The notes under the pieces were generated by a model. It saw only the letters and a list, made by a program, of their open reading frames with translations, searched no databases and had not been told where the DNA came from. The position numbers and the translations under genes were made by a program. A stretch of DNA of 64,000 nt. Origin: Dendrocalamus latiflorus. Taxonomy: Eukaryota; Streptophyta; Magnoliopsida; Poales; Poaceae. The stretch is from NCBI GenBank assembly GCA_017311315.1, contig CM029654.1, positions 27,074,778 through 27,138,777 on the forward strand. Reading direction: 5' to 3'. Shown in pieces: positions 1 to 10,561 of this stretch (within the stretch, counting starts at the first letter, position 1; every line of letters starts with the position of its first letter).

Positions 1-151
1 GCACGCTGGTCTGCATGCTGCTAAGGCTATCAATCGTCATGTTGGAGCCCTCCCCTAGCTTCTGGTAGTACGCCATGTCGCAGTAGTTCCCGCCGGCGTC
101 ATGGCCACCCACGGCACCAATGATCCCAGGGAATTTGGCGCCCTCCACCAT
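1..151 (-). CDS. N-terminal exon of a Raf-like MAPKKK-type serine/threonine kinase (partial)
   Basis: On the minus strand an ATG at 151-149 opens a frame that runs off the window start. It begins MVEGAKFPGIIGAVGG and continues with YYQKLGEGSNM and IDSLSSMQTS. This small-residue N-terminus followed by an 'F/YYQKLGEGSNM' block resembles the leader of plant group-C Raf-like MAPKKKs (cytosolic Ser/Thr kinases placed in the HT1/CTR1-like neighbourhood). The kinase domain would lie outside the window, so the assignment rests only on this leader. The start is chosen because the frame upstream belongs to a spliced leader: an acceptor (CTTTGCAG) lies at about 222-229 and the ORF reading through it is intronic. 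No lesions are seen in the 50 codons visible. It could be another kinase subfamily sharing the leader. Confidence 0.6.
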   Translation of the reverse strand, partial: MVEGAKFPGIIGAVGGHDAGGNYCDMAYYQKLGEGSNMTIDSLSSMQTSV

Positions 152-880
152 TCTCTGACAACGAAACCCTCAGTGGAATCCACAGCCTCTCCAACCTTCC
201 TTGCTCCCTCACAGAGATTACCTGCAAAGGAAAGAACCTAACAGAGATTAGAAAGAACAATAGTACCGCAAGAAACTTAAAAGGATCAGAGCTTTCGCCT
301 TCATCCTGCACGAACTACAATTTCCACAACCACCAACATGAAAGCAGGAAGGCAACTTGAAATTTGTACAAGAAACCCAAGAAGAGGAACCCCTAATCCA
401 TAATCAATTGCTCCGAAACAATCCTAAAAATTGGCAACCCTCACACCAAGCAGACAACACCCCACCCTTCCAGAACCAAATCGAACCCCAAACAGCAAAC
501 CACAAGAGCCTCAACAACGACCCAAATCAAAGCAACCCGCGCATCAAACCACATCCACGACCAAATCGACCCCAGCACCCCCACACAACTCGACCCCAAG
601 AGCCAAACCGAACCTAAAAGGGCTCACCTTTTCGCGCCCCGGACGTCTCAGTGCTGCCAATTCGAACCCGCGTGACCTCGTCAACGCACGGATTGTGGTG
701 ATCCGGGGGTCAGCCGGGAGCGCGCGGAGCAGCGGAGGAGGCTGCGGCGTCGGTAGGCGTTGCCGCGGGACCGAGCCGGCGCCGCGTGGAGGGGAGCGGG
801 GAGGGTGGAATGGGAGAGGAGACGGGGAAGGGGAAAAGATCGAGTCGCTCGCCTCTCGCGGGGCTTCTTAACCTCACTCA
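152..880 (-). promoter_or_regulatory. 5' leader of the kinase gene with one leader intron
   Basis: Reading leftwards, a GC-rich first exon of about 250 bp (roughly 880-628) ends at AAG|GTGAGC (exon end 628). An AT- and CCA-rich intron of about 400 bp ends in TTTGCAG (acceptor at 222). A second leader exon of about 70 bp (221-152) then reaches the ATG. GC-rich first exons followed by a leader intron are common in grass housekeeping genes. The transcription start is not visible; no convincing TATA box was found in 880-1000. Confidence 0.5.
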
Positions 881-1458
881 TCACTCATTAACTGCGGGGT
901 TAATTACGTGTCGGGGTGATTAGAGAGGGTAAGGCGCTACGCTGCTATGCTGGGCTGGGCGTGTCCACGTGAGTTGCCTGGTGATTCGCGTGTTGGTGAG
1001 GGGCCTTTGTGTAAATTGGCGTTTGGCATGGATTACCCTGCTGAATGATGACGATGCAATGGCACACATGGCATGTTATCTGGGTGTGCACGAAAGCTAA
1101 TACGGCACTTGTTGCAAACTCTTCCTTACGGCAACATTATGACTCCTCTTTGCGTTGCAACATTATAACTGGTATACTCTTTAATATTTCTTTACTATTA
1201 AAAAGAGTGAGTTGATAAATGATATGTTATTTCTCCTCACAGAAAAAATACACACCTGCAAATGGGCTACACCACCTCCTAGACGACTTATGCCCCATCA
1301 TCTTGATTCATCCCATCTTCTTCTTTCTTCTTCACACTAACTCCTTCCTTGTCCACCACCACATTGCCACTGTCGATTGTCGGTAGCTGACTCGCGTTGC
1401 TGCCTGCACACCTCGTCGTCCTCAGCCTCACACACCCGCTCATGCGAACAATCCTAGC
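881..1458. other. Intergenic upstream region, no gene seen
   Basis: This stretch lies upstream of the kinase gene. It is AT-rich with scattered GTTGCAACA/GCAACATTAT repeats near 1110-1150. No coding frame, splice pattern or terminal repeat could be supported. Confidence 0.5.
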
Positions 1459-2329
1459 ACTAACTACCTTCTTCTTCACCAAGTACAACCCTAAGCATGC
1501 AAGCGATAATTATTTTAAATGTGTAAACTTTCATTGGATCAATCACAAGAGCCAGAGTTAAAATACTTAATCAATAGGGGAATCATCTCCTAACTGAGTT
1601 AATTCTTAATATATATAAGAATTAACTACTACCTAATGCGTATGGTCTATATATTAGGTTTGAAAAGGAAGAAGTATTGGAGGCTAAAGAGAGCTTGATC
1701 CAATAGAAAGGAGTCGAGAGCGTGAAAATGGAGACAAAATGCATTTTTCCTTTGGAAAACACTGTAGAGCCGACATGCTACTATAGCACACGATATTGTA
1801 GTGCCAACCTACTATAGCCAAACACTGCAGCACCATGAAATGGACTGCTGACAAGCCTCCTTCCTAGACTTTGGAGTAAGGTACTACTCACGGAACTGTA
1901 GTACGCAGAAAATATTGTAGCACCAAACACTGTTCAGCCAACATACTGTTCACTACTGTAGTAACCACCTCAATTTTATTTAAATATGAAGGCAACCTCC
2001 ACCCACGAAGGAAGACTTTGGGGAAAAAAATCAGAAAAATTGAGTATTCTCATTCTAGGATCGGTGTGTGTTAATTCCACCCCTATAGAATTGGGAATTA
2101 TCTGAGAGTTCTTGTCTCCGTCATTTTTGTGATTGCTTTAGTGATTGTAAGACACATTTATTCCACATGCATGAGTAGACAAAAGGATCGAAGCATGTAG
2201 TTGGGTGAATCGAGTGTCGCAGGTTGCCGTAATCGAGATGGTGGTTGGCGGTGCCATTCACTAGGTTGTACGGGTCCAGTTATCTCCAATCCTACATCGT
2301 GAAGATCGAGCCAACCACGTCTTGCATCA
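1459..2329 (+). repeat. Left arm of a ~0.87 kb inverted repeat (LTR-like)
   Basis: This arm matches the reverse complement of 4807-5683 nearly throughout. Landmarks are GGATCAATCACAA at about 1537 and its inverted partner near 5600, TAGGTTTGAAAAGGAAGA near 1657 against 5467-5484 inverted, and the GAGTATTCTCATTCTAG block against the inverted block near 5087. The arm ends in GCATCA at 2324-2329 and is followed two bases later by a tRNA-Met-type primer-binding site, as expected for the 3' end of a 5' LTR. It contains many CTGTAGTA/CACTGTAG repeats. The oddity is that its partner is inverted instead of direct. Confidence 0.7.
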
Positions 2330-2331
2330 GT

Positions 2332-2343
2332 TGGTATCAGAGC
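2332..2343 (+). promoter_or_regulatory. Retroelement primer-binding site
   Basis: TGGTATCAGAGC is complementary to the 3' end of plant initiator-methionine tRNA, the usual primer for plant LTR retrotransposons. It sits two bases inside the left repeat. Confidence 0.8.
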
Positions 2344-3059
2344 GCCGGGTTGACACGGTAGGATTTTACCATTAGCTACTATATTTATTGTTTTCATTCC
2401 TATCCAAAAAAGCCACACAAAAATATTGTTCTTTCCGTAGTTTCAATTGAAAATTTTGGTGAGTTTTTCTAGGGTTTGATCCATTAGAACCTTGCTTATT
2501 TGCTGATCCAAAATCTTTATTTGTGTTGTTTTTATTTGAGCCAATCTGTTTGGTTTTAAAAAAATCATTGTTAATCGAATAGAAAGTTGTTGTGTTGCGC
2601 ATAGAACTTGGCTCAAATTTGGAATTGCGCAACTTGGTATATGAGCTTCACTTATATTCTTTTGAGAACTCAATCTATCCTTTGTAAAAACTTTGATCCT
2701 AAGTAAGTTCTATTATCATTGCGCGTGAGTTGCTATAATCTTCACTTATATCTTGAGGTCGCAACGAAGTATTGCATTCTAGTTTGGATTATTATTATTT
2801 ATCATTACAATATCTAGAATTTCAATTGCATAGGATTATACAATCCTCCAAGCTACACAAAATAGTCACTATCATTTATAGCACTTGGACCTTGATTCAC
2901 TTAATCTATCACCTTTGTATTGTCTACTATCACCCGAGTACATACAATTCTTCAATCCGTGAAGCAATTATAAGAACTTTGATAAGCAAGAGGTGAGATT
3001 GAATTATTCTATATTATACACGTACTATTTAGAATGAAATTTTTTGTTTGGTGCAACTA

Positions 3060-4233
3060 ACCATGGCAGGTCACGAGTATATGGAGCTCCCTTTCCATGG
3101 AAGCACTGATCCGAAAGAGTACCTTGAATGGGTACAATACATGGAGTTGGAGCTTAAATCTCAGAAGCTGAGCCACCATGGAGTTCGAGAATTATGCTTA
3201 CAATTGGTGGAAGCAACATCCTGAAAGAAGCTTTGTGAACACTTGGTAAGAATTAAAGGGAATCATGAGGGAAGAATTTATACCATATGAATATGAGCAC
3301 GAATTGCTTCCTCAAATAAAGAGCATTAAACAAGAATCCCGAACTATCCAATTATATTATGAAGAGCTAAATTATGTTATGCAACGTGCCAACATCACAG
3401 ATGTATCTGAAGCAAGGGCATACTTCAAAAGAGGGTTGAACCCTGATACCATTGCTACTATTTGTTTGAAATATAATAGTGGCATGCAGGATCTTGTGGA
3501 TTATGCTACAGAGGAGAAGAGAATTAAGGAAAAGCGTACTCATCCGAAGTCTTACTTCTTTACCTACTACATATGTTAGGTTTACTCTTGGGTTACCTAT
3601 AGCTAATAAGAGACAAGCCCCTGCTGTTAAATCATCAAAGAAGGCCATGCATTCAGTTTAACAAGAGAAGATGAAGCTCCAAGTATGGAAGAGATACCTC
3701 CAGTGGTTGTTTCTTGTTTTTGTACATAAAGTGCTCTCGTGTCACTAATAGATGAGAGTGAGAGAGATACACAAAAAGAAATGAAAGAAGTAGATGAATG
3801 TGAGGTTATTCCTAAAACTAATAACTTAATCTCTACTTCTAGTTATGTTTCTCTTGGTGTGTAGGTTGACAATGAAGTTGAAGAGTTGAATGCTGAAAAA
3901 TCAACACTAGTTGAAAAGAAGGATGAGCAAATAGTTACGGATGGAGAAGGGATGCTAGTCGTCCCATAGTTACATCATGAAGAAATACTACCTATGACAC
4001 CTACATCTTCTGATGAGGTCAAAAAAGGTAATAATAGTAATGATTTGAATGAAAAGCATGCAAAGATGAGCAAAAGTGAGTGTATTTTTGCTGCAATTGA
4101 ACCATATGCAATTAAATATGCTGATTTGATTGGCTCATGTGATAATTTAATTGTAAATAATTTTCATCATGTAAAACTAATTACTCACAAGGAAGTGCTT
4201 ACTAGAATATCCCCCACTAACTCATTATGTTAA
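3060..4233 (+). pseudogene. Gag-like relic inside the inverted-repeat element
   Basis: From about 3062 the sequence reads MAGHEYMELPFHGSTDP and then a 'YLEWVQYMELEL' segment, the start of a Ty3/Gypsy-type Gag. After stops and a shift, an open segment at 3265-3579 (104 codons) gives the Retrotrans_gag core, including YYEELNYVMQRANI and FKRGLNPD. Further broken frames to 4233 encode a Lys/Glu-rich segment and HHVKLITHKEVL, which may be the spacer before protease. No reverse transcriptase, integrase or protease motif follows before the right repeat at 4807, so the element is non-autonomous and decayed. A purine run (AGAAGGGGAGGATGG, 4791-4805) sits where a polypurine tract should be. Confidence 0.65.
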
Positions 4234-4806
4234 TCTTGTTTGATAGGCTTATTGAGCTAGATAGGATAATTGCGAAAGTTTCTAAAAAAACGTCCTTGAA
4301 GTGTTTGCATAGATCATATACTTATAAATAAAAAATGTAATTTGATTAGAGATTATGATGTAGGCAAGAAATTTCTTGTTTTTAATATGCATTACCTGTG
4401 ACAAGCTTGCTTAAACGAATTTGCATGTTTTGGACAAGCCATTTTTGATCCATGCTTCAGTAATTAGAGTAGCATAGTTGAAGCATGCAAGGCACTAAAA
4501 ATTTTCTGATCTATATCAGAATAATTTGATATGGTATTTTCCACTACTAACTTGTATACAAAGACGAGGAAAACTTTTCTCGACATGAAGGGGAGTGATA
4601 TGGATATTATACGTGCTAATTTGATATATGTATATATATATATGTCTTATGACTATTGTTGGACTAATTGGTTTGGGCAAAACAAAAGGAATACAAAAAT
4701 AGATGACAATTATATATACCATGCATATACATTCTTCTCTTTGTTTAACACACTTTCAGGTTATCAAAAGCCAAAAATGGCTTTTTTTTAAGAAGGGGAG
4801 GATGGT

Positions 4807-5683
4807 TGATGCGAGGCAGGGTTGGCCTGAACGTCATGACGTAGGCTTGAAGATAACTGGACCTGTGCAACCTGATGAATGACACCACCAACCATTGTCT
4901 CGATTATAGCAACCTACGACACTCAATTCACCCAACCACATGCTTCAATCCTTTTGTCTACTTGCTCACGTGGTGTAAACGTGTTCTTACAATCACTAAA
5001 GCAATTACAAGAATGACAGAGAAAAGAACTCTCAAATAGTTCCCAATTCTATGGGGTGGAATTAACACACACAAACCCTAGAATGAGAATACTCAATTTT
5101 TTGATTTTTCCCAAGTCTTCCTTCATGGGGGGTGGGTGGGGGGGGGGGAGGTTGCATTTTACACGAAATTGAGGCGGGGTGCCACAATAGTGAACAGTAT
5201 GTCGTCTAAATAGTGGATTGGTGCTATAGTATTTTTGCGTGCTACGGTACCATGAACAGTCTCACACCAATGTCCAGGAAGGAGGCTTATTAGTAGCCCA
5301 TTTTGCGGTGCTACAGTGTTTGCCTACAGTAGGTCATCACTATAGTGCTACATGCTACAATAGCATGTCGACTCTACAGTGTTTTCCAAAGGAAAATGCA
5401 TTTTGTCTCCATTTCCATGCTCTCAGCTCCTTTCTCTTGGATCAAGTTCTCCTTGGCCTCTAATGCTTCTTCCTTTTCAAACCTAATAATACATAGACCA
5501 TACGCATTACGTAGTAGCCAATTCTCATATAAATTAATGCTTAACTTAGGTGGAAGATGATTCACCTATTGATTAAGTATTTTAGCTCTAACTTTTGTGA
5601 TTGATCCCATGGAAGTTTGCACATTTGGAAAAATTATTGCTTGCATGTTGGGGTTGTACTTGATAAAGAAGAAGGTAGGTTAG
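4807..5683 (-). repeat. Right arm of the inverted repeat (LTR-like, opposite orientation to the left arm)
   Basis: It begins TGATGC immediately after a polypurine-like run and is the reverse complement of 1459-2329. It contains a G homopolymer near 5140 and the same CTACAGTG/TACAGTGTTT repeats in inverted sense. Divergence between the arms is visible (substitutions and small indels), so they are not recent copies. In an ordinary LTR retrotransposon this arm would be direct. Confidence 0.7.
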
Positions 5684-5869
5684 TCCTAGGGTTGTCTACA
5701 TCACCAACTCCGAACCCTAACCACCGTGCCTGTCGCCGCTGCCTTTGGCCACCACCATCGCTCCTCGTGCTAGCGAGCTCCATGGGCGCAGGTAGGAAGA
5801 ACATGATGCCCACGTGAAAGTCCCAACCCCATTTTAAAGTTGGGGATTTTTTAGTTGAATTCATTTGAA

Positions 5870-6330
5870 GGCTTTAAAATTTCTTTGGTTTGAAAGTTGT
5901 AATGTTCGTGTTGAAAGATGAGATTTCATGTGTTGGATGTTTATTTTTTGATTTGAAAAGTTGAAAGTTGATTTATTGAAGTTGAAAGTTCTTGGAAGCG
6001 AAAGGTGAAACTTGAAAGTTCATATTTGGAAGCTTTGAATCCATCCCACAACTATGCACATGTTGCAGGAAGTGACTGTTCCAACCGCATGCTTGTCTTG
6101 GCCGTGCGAGGAGGAAGCGAAGCAAAGCGCAAGGCGGTTGAGTTGGGGGCACGCATGCGCTACTGGAAAGATCGCTGGAGCCGAGTTGGAGGAGGCATGC
6201 ATGTGCATTGCAACGCGTAGGATAGTGTTTTTGAAGATCTGATATCTCCTTGAAAAGAAGCAGCATAAATAAGTATCATCGCACATGGTGGTGTTTGGTT
6301 TGGAATTGTAATCACGATAGGCTTTGAAAT
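5870..6330. other. Non-coding filler with TTGAAAG repeats
   Basis: The motif TTGAAAGTT and close variants recur near 5905, 5958, 5980 and 6013. Around 6290 there is GGTGTTTGGTTTGGAATTG, a phrase typical of grass MITE ends. No gene is supported. The short frames on both strands here are not conserved-looking. Confidence 0.35.
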
Positions 6331-6531
6331 ACAAAGGTAATGTAATTGGACTATATCAAATTTTAAGTCGCAGCTTTGGCTTCATGGAGATGTTTAATCT
6401 GCCATTATAACCATAGCCAAGGAATCTCACTTAATTCATGTCTAACAAGAACTTAATTCATGTCAAACAAGATGACAAGGTGGTTTTTGCAGTCCTTGAG
6501 TATTATAATTTTAGGGCAGCTATTGATATGT

Positions 6532-6751
6532 TTACAACCAAGAGATGAGCATCGTGACAGAGATGGTGACATTTTGCTCCCCCATTGTAGGGTGGTACAT
6601 CTCCAGCATGTCCAGCTCCCTGTACCTCTCCAGAAGTAGTGCCTGGCATTCCTCGGCGGCCATGAGACTAGTGGCGAAGGCTCATGCATAGTGTTAGGGT
6701 ATTTGACGGTTGTGGCCTCCCCTGCAAAAAATAGGTTGTTGACGGGAATGT
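6532..6751 (-). pseudogene. 3' end of a polyamine oxidase (FAD amine oxidase) gene, interrupted by CACTA
   Basis: On the minus strand the frame reads VNNLFFAGEATTVKYPN, the FAD-binding C-terminal motif of plant polyamine oxidases (normally 'LFFAGEAT', then H-G-A and 'GLMAAEEC'). A single-base loss after the His codon shifts the frame. The other frame continues FATSLMAAEECQALLLERY, then MLEMYHPTMGEQNV, and ends at a TAA (6532-6534). The family oxidises spermine or spermidine in peroxisomes or apoplast. The upstream exons are absent: the coding sequence stops exactly at 6752, where a CACTA transposon begins. No continuation was recognised beyond the transposon at 10559. Confidence 0.65.
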
Positions 6752-6789
6752 CACTACTAAAAAAGAGGCTATATTGGTCAGCTTCATCA

Positions 6790-7170
6790 CAAATGGTTCA
6801 TAAAGAACCGCCTATGTCTGTGCTGTAATTATCACAGACGATTTTACAAGCGTGACTGTGTACCGTTTGTAATACGCAATTATGACAAACGGTTCATATG
6901 AATAATTGTGTGTGATATTTTCACATATGATTATTAATACGAACCATATGTGATAATGCAAAATATCACAGACGGTTTGTATTAATAATCGTCTATGATA
7001 ATTCACAGATGGTTATTGATACAAACCATCTGTGATAATGGAGGACATCACTGACAGTTTGTATTAATAACTGTATGTGAAAGTTCACAGACGGTTATTA
7101 ATACAAATCGTCTATGATCATTTCATTTCATAGATGGTTTGTGGTTGGAACCGTCTGGGATACGCCACGT
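6790..7170. repeat. Left subterminal repeat array of the CACTA element
   Basis: About a dozen copies, in both orientations, of a motif near TCACAGACGGTT / AACCGTCTGTGA, often paired as hairpins. Subterminal arrays of this type are the binding sites for CACTA accessory proteins. Confidence 0.8.
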
Positions 7171-7428
7171 TATTAAATAGCTATCCTGGTCTCAACAGAT
7201 TTGGTTTCATTGCGCTGCATTGAAGGAGGTGGCCAGCTTTGAGGAGTTTGGTGAAAACATATCGCTTGTAGATCGATTTGTTCTTAGTGATTAGAGGTTA
7301 GTATTTATGCCTTATAATAGAGAGAGATGATAGCTAGGTTTAGAGAGATCGTGATGGTAGCCTGCTCCAATTTAAGAATGGGTCAATACTCCTAGTTTAC
7401 TTCAATATATTCTTGCTTGATATATTTA

Positions 7429-7597
7429 TACATACATACATACATACATACATACATACATACATACATACATACATACATACATACATACATACATACA
7501 TACATACATACATACATACATACATACATACATACATACATACATACATACATACATACATACATACATACATACATACATACATACATACATACAT
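7429..7597. repeat. (CATA)n tetranucleotide microsatellite, ~42 units
   Basis: An almost perfect CATA repeat of about 169 bp between the left subterminal repeats and the transposase relic. Long open frames through it on both strands are artefacts of the repeat. Confidence 0.97.
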
Positions 7598-7759
7598 GCA
7601 TATTGCTTCATGAATACGTGGTTAACTACTTAATTTAGATATGGATAATTTATTATAAGGTGAATGATTATGTATGTAAGTAGCTAGGTTGGTTAATTAG
7701 CTATATATAGTAGCATTAACAATCTAATTTGACACTAATTTGTTACATGCATAGTGTAG

Positions 7760-8470
7760 ATGGATCAAAGCTGGATGTACGTTCAAAACTATGTGAGTGA
7801 AGAGTACATTAATAGTGTGTCTGCTTTTAGAAGAGTGGCCCAACAAGATATATTAAAAAAAGGGGATGGAATATATATACTGTCCATGCATTGATTGTGA
7901 TAATCTGAAGATATTTACCAACTCAGCATAAATCGAAGCTAACTTGATTTGAAGGAGTTTCAAAAAGGGGTATACATGTTGGACCAGTCATGGTGAAAAG
8001 AAGATTATACAGGAAGGTACTTATAACATCATTGAGGAAGAATGATAAGCCAGTTGTGGACTATGCTTTCGATGAGGATATGTTGTATGATGACAATCTG
8101 GATCAGATGCTACACGATGCAGAAGGAAACTATAGTGAGAGAGAGAGAGTTTGGTAAATTCGAGGGTTTGCTGGAGGACCTGGAGAAACATTTGTTCCCT
8201 GGCTATAAGCCGCAATACATAAGATTGTCATCTATTCTTGAACTGCTGAAATTGATGACAAGTAATGGTTCGTCCGACAAGAGTTTCACAGCGTTGTTAG
8301 GTCTCCTAGCGAACATTCTTCTAGAGGAAAATGTGTTGCCGAGAACCATCTATCAAGCCAAGAAGGTTCTTTATCCATTGAAAATGGAAGTACAAAGAAT
8401 ACATGCATGTTCGAATGATTGTATCATTTATCGTAACGAGTATACAAATTTACATATTTGTCCGGTGTGA
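7760..8470 (+). pseudogene. TNP2-type CACTA transposase, N-terminal relic
   Basis: An ATG at 7760 gives MDQSWMYVQNYVSEEYIN, the start of the transposase-associated domain of plant CACTA elements. A shifted frame continues with CPCIDCDN, the Cys-rich zinc-binding signature. From 8042-8470 a frame matches the next conserved block: LFPGYKPQYIRLSSILEL, SDKSFTALLGLL, KKVLYPL and HACSNDCIIYRNEY. The catalytic core that follows in intact TNP2 is missing; the sequence passes straight into another subterminal-type repeat block at 8475. Frameshifts near 7860 and 7990-8045 make it non-functional. Confidence 0.8.
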
Positions 8471-8474
8471 TACT

Positions 8475-8560
8475 ACATCATAGACGGTTCTATTATGGAC
8501 CGTCTATGATGTGGTTTATATCACAGACAGTTTTATAAGAGAACTGTCTGTGATAATTCC
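8475..8560. repeat. Internal copy of CACTA subterminal repeats
   Basis: Two hairpin pairs of the TCATAGACGGTTC / GACCGTCTATGA type occur in the middle of the element, between the transposase relic and the second coding relic. They are normally confined to the ends. Confidence 0.7.
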
Positions 8561-9059
8561 TTCTATACATAGTGCCCCACTAGGGTTTGTGCCCTCGTTC
8601 ACTTACTCGGCCACATCCTTTCGCCTCCTCACCTCTCCTCCCTATCGCAAGCTCCCGTGAAGGCAACGCCAAAACTGTATCGTAAGCGAGGCACCAAGGC
8701 CCAATTGAAGAAGATTAAGGAGCCTCCCAGGGAATGGAAGTTCATGCTCGGAGTGTTGTTGGTCCCTGAGTCATAATTACCCAGCCTTGGACTGGTCTGG
8801 TTTGCAAGACTTTGCATACATATTATATGCAGAGGTCTAACATGAAGCCAAACCGACACAGTAAATTCACTGTGAGATACACGGAGGCATATTTCCTCTA
8901 TGACTTGGGCTATTTCGTTGTGACATTCGAAAACTTATTCTTACTATTCACTTTGACGAACTCGATGCCTCACTTCTATGATGCAGGACACTGTAAATGT
9001 ATTGTACAATCAAGTTCTACATTCACATAACACTGATAAATGTGATAACTCATTGATTA

Positions 9060-10004
9060 TGTATAGATCTATGATCCAACAAGTCCGGTGATGGCGAGAA
9101 CCGGCAGGTTTTCTCAACCCACACTTGGTTTTTGAGCAATCCATCAACGATAACGGATCCTTCATCTAAGATTATATAACGAGGGGATTGCTTGCTCACA
9201 GTGACAAGGACTACATCATGGTATCCTTCAACCAGGGGTAAGTGCTTCACTAGTTGCCAAACAAGTTTCATTGCTCTTCATACATAATATGAACTTAGGA
9301 TTAACCACTATGGTGAGATACATGACTAGAGATCATTGGATTCTGATTGTGATTGTACCAAAGTGGAGCAAGGTAATATATCTTATTTTCTATTTAGGAG
9401 CAACCACGACTTCACCCGTGTGCAACAAACAATTGATAAGTAAACTCATTTCCTCCATACATAACTCTATTATAGTCATCCCTTCATTTGCAATAACTGG
9501 GGCTAACTTTTTAGAATCGCGTAGGTCGTTCAGCGCTTACGTTGCCTAGGAAGGGAGACACAAGGAATCCAGCGCCACACTATGATACATGATGCGATTT
9601 TTGGTACCTGCTACAACACAACAATCCTATATCACACTTTGTTATATTGCATCTAGAACTGACAATACCTAATTCTATTTTTGTAGTGCCACCAGCAGCT
9701 ACAGTTCAACGTATGTGGATTCTACATTTGCTGCCATATGGAGGAAATCATGGACGCTAAGACGAATGATCCAAAGGTTTGTCAACCTGCCAATATTTAT
9801 TTTGTGTGTGTGTGTGTGTGCATATATGTATGTATGTGTGTGTGTATGCTAATGACTTTAACACTACTCCTAGTGACAGCGCATGGAATTCGACGAAAGT
9901 GTAATCAATCTTGACAAACTCGTCAAAATTCGAGGAAAGCCCTCCCAATTCTTAATAGTGGAGGTCATAAACAAGACTAAAGAGTTCTACCTCGGCGATG
10001 ATTA
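9060..10004 (+). pseudogene. C48 (Ulp1-like) protease ORF relic of the CACTA element
   Basis: Broken frames contain the landmarks of the Ulp1/SENP-type cysteine protease often carried as a second gene by plant CACTA elements. These are DKDYIMVSFNQG near 9207, then, after an intron-like gap, the catalytic His block HWILIVIVPKWSKV (His codon at 9333), then NVCGFYIC with the candidate nucleophile Cys at 9714-9716. A tail (SVINLDKLVKIRGKP) follows to about 10004. Stops interrupt it and the expected Asp after the His block is not clear. A short GT microsatellite (about 9800-9845) lies in an apparent intron. Confidence 0.55.
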
Positions 10005-10199
10005 GATGTTGAAACATTTGACATAATTGTAATCACTCCATTGCACTTAATCAAATAATTCATTCAAATGTACATCATTTAGTTGAGATCTATGTAATAA
10101 TTGTCGTGTGCTATATATGTGATCTGTTTACTTGTTTTAAGAGGGCATGGCTAGCATTCCTGAGGCTAGTCAAAAAATACAAAATAATATAGGTATTTA

Positions 10200-10540
10200 A
10201 ATAGCTATCACTGACAGTTTTTAGTATTAGCTATCTATGATATCTAAGATATAATATATCATAAACGGCTATGTCTGAGAACCGTCTGTGATATATGACA
10301 TATCACAGACAGTTTTGGTATTAGCCCTCTGTGATACTTGATATATCACAGATGGGTATATTAAAGATCCGTCTATGATACTTGATATATCTTAGACGGT
10401 TTTTTTTTGAAAAACCATCTGTGTTATAATTATGATAGACAGTTTGAAAGCCGTTTGTGATAATCACCTATTATCACTGACATATAAATCCAGATAGTTT
10501 AGAAACTGTTTGTGATCACTATTCTGAACTGTCTATGATG
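10200..10540. repeat. Right subterminal repeat array of the CACTA element
   Basis: Repeated TATCACAGACGGTT-type motifs in both orientations lead to the terminal repeat at 10558, mirroring the left array. Confidence 0.8.
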
Positions 10541-10561
10541 AGCCTTCCTGTAGTAGTGTGT

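Larger units (their letters stand above)
6752..10558 (+). mobile_element. CACTA (En/Spm) DNA transposon, 3807 bp
   Basis: The left end starts CACTACTAAAAAAGAGGC. The right end read inward on the minus strand starts CACTACTACAGGAAGGC. Both ends are flanked by TGT (6749-6751 and 10559-10561), the 3-bp target duplication typical of CACTA elements. Dense subterminal repeats of a TATCACAGACGGTT core fill both ends. The interior holds broken TNP2-type transposase and C48-protease-like sequences. It lies in the 3' end of a polyamine oxidase pseudogene. Coding decay suggests it can no longer move autonomously. Confidence 0.9.

Noticed and set aside
7392..7638. Open frames encoding repeated Tyr-Val-Cys-Met or Ile-His-Thr-Tyr
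   Set aside because: They are translations of the CATA microsatellite in all frames; no start context or conservation.
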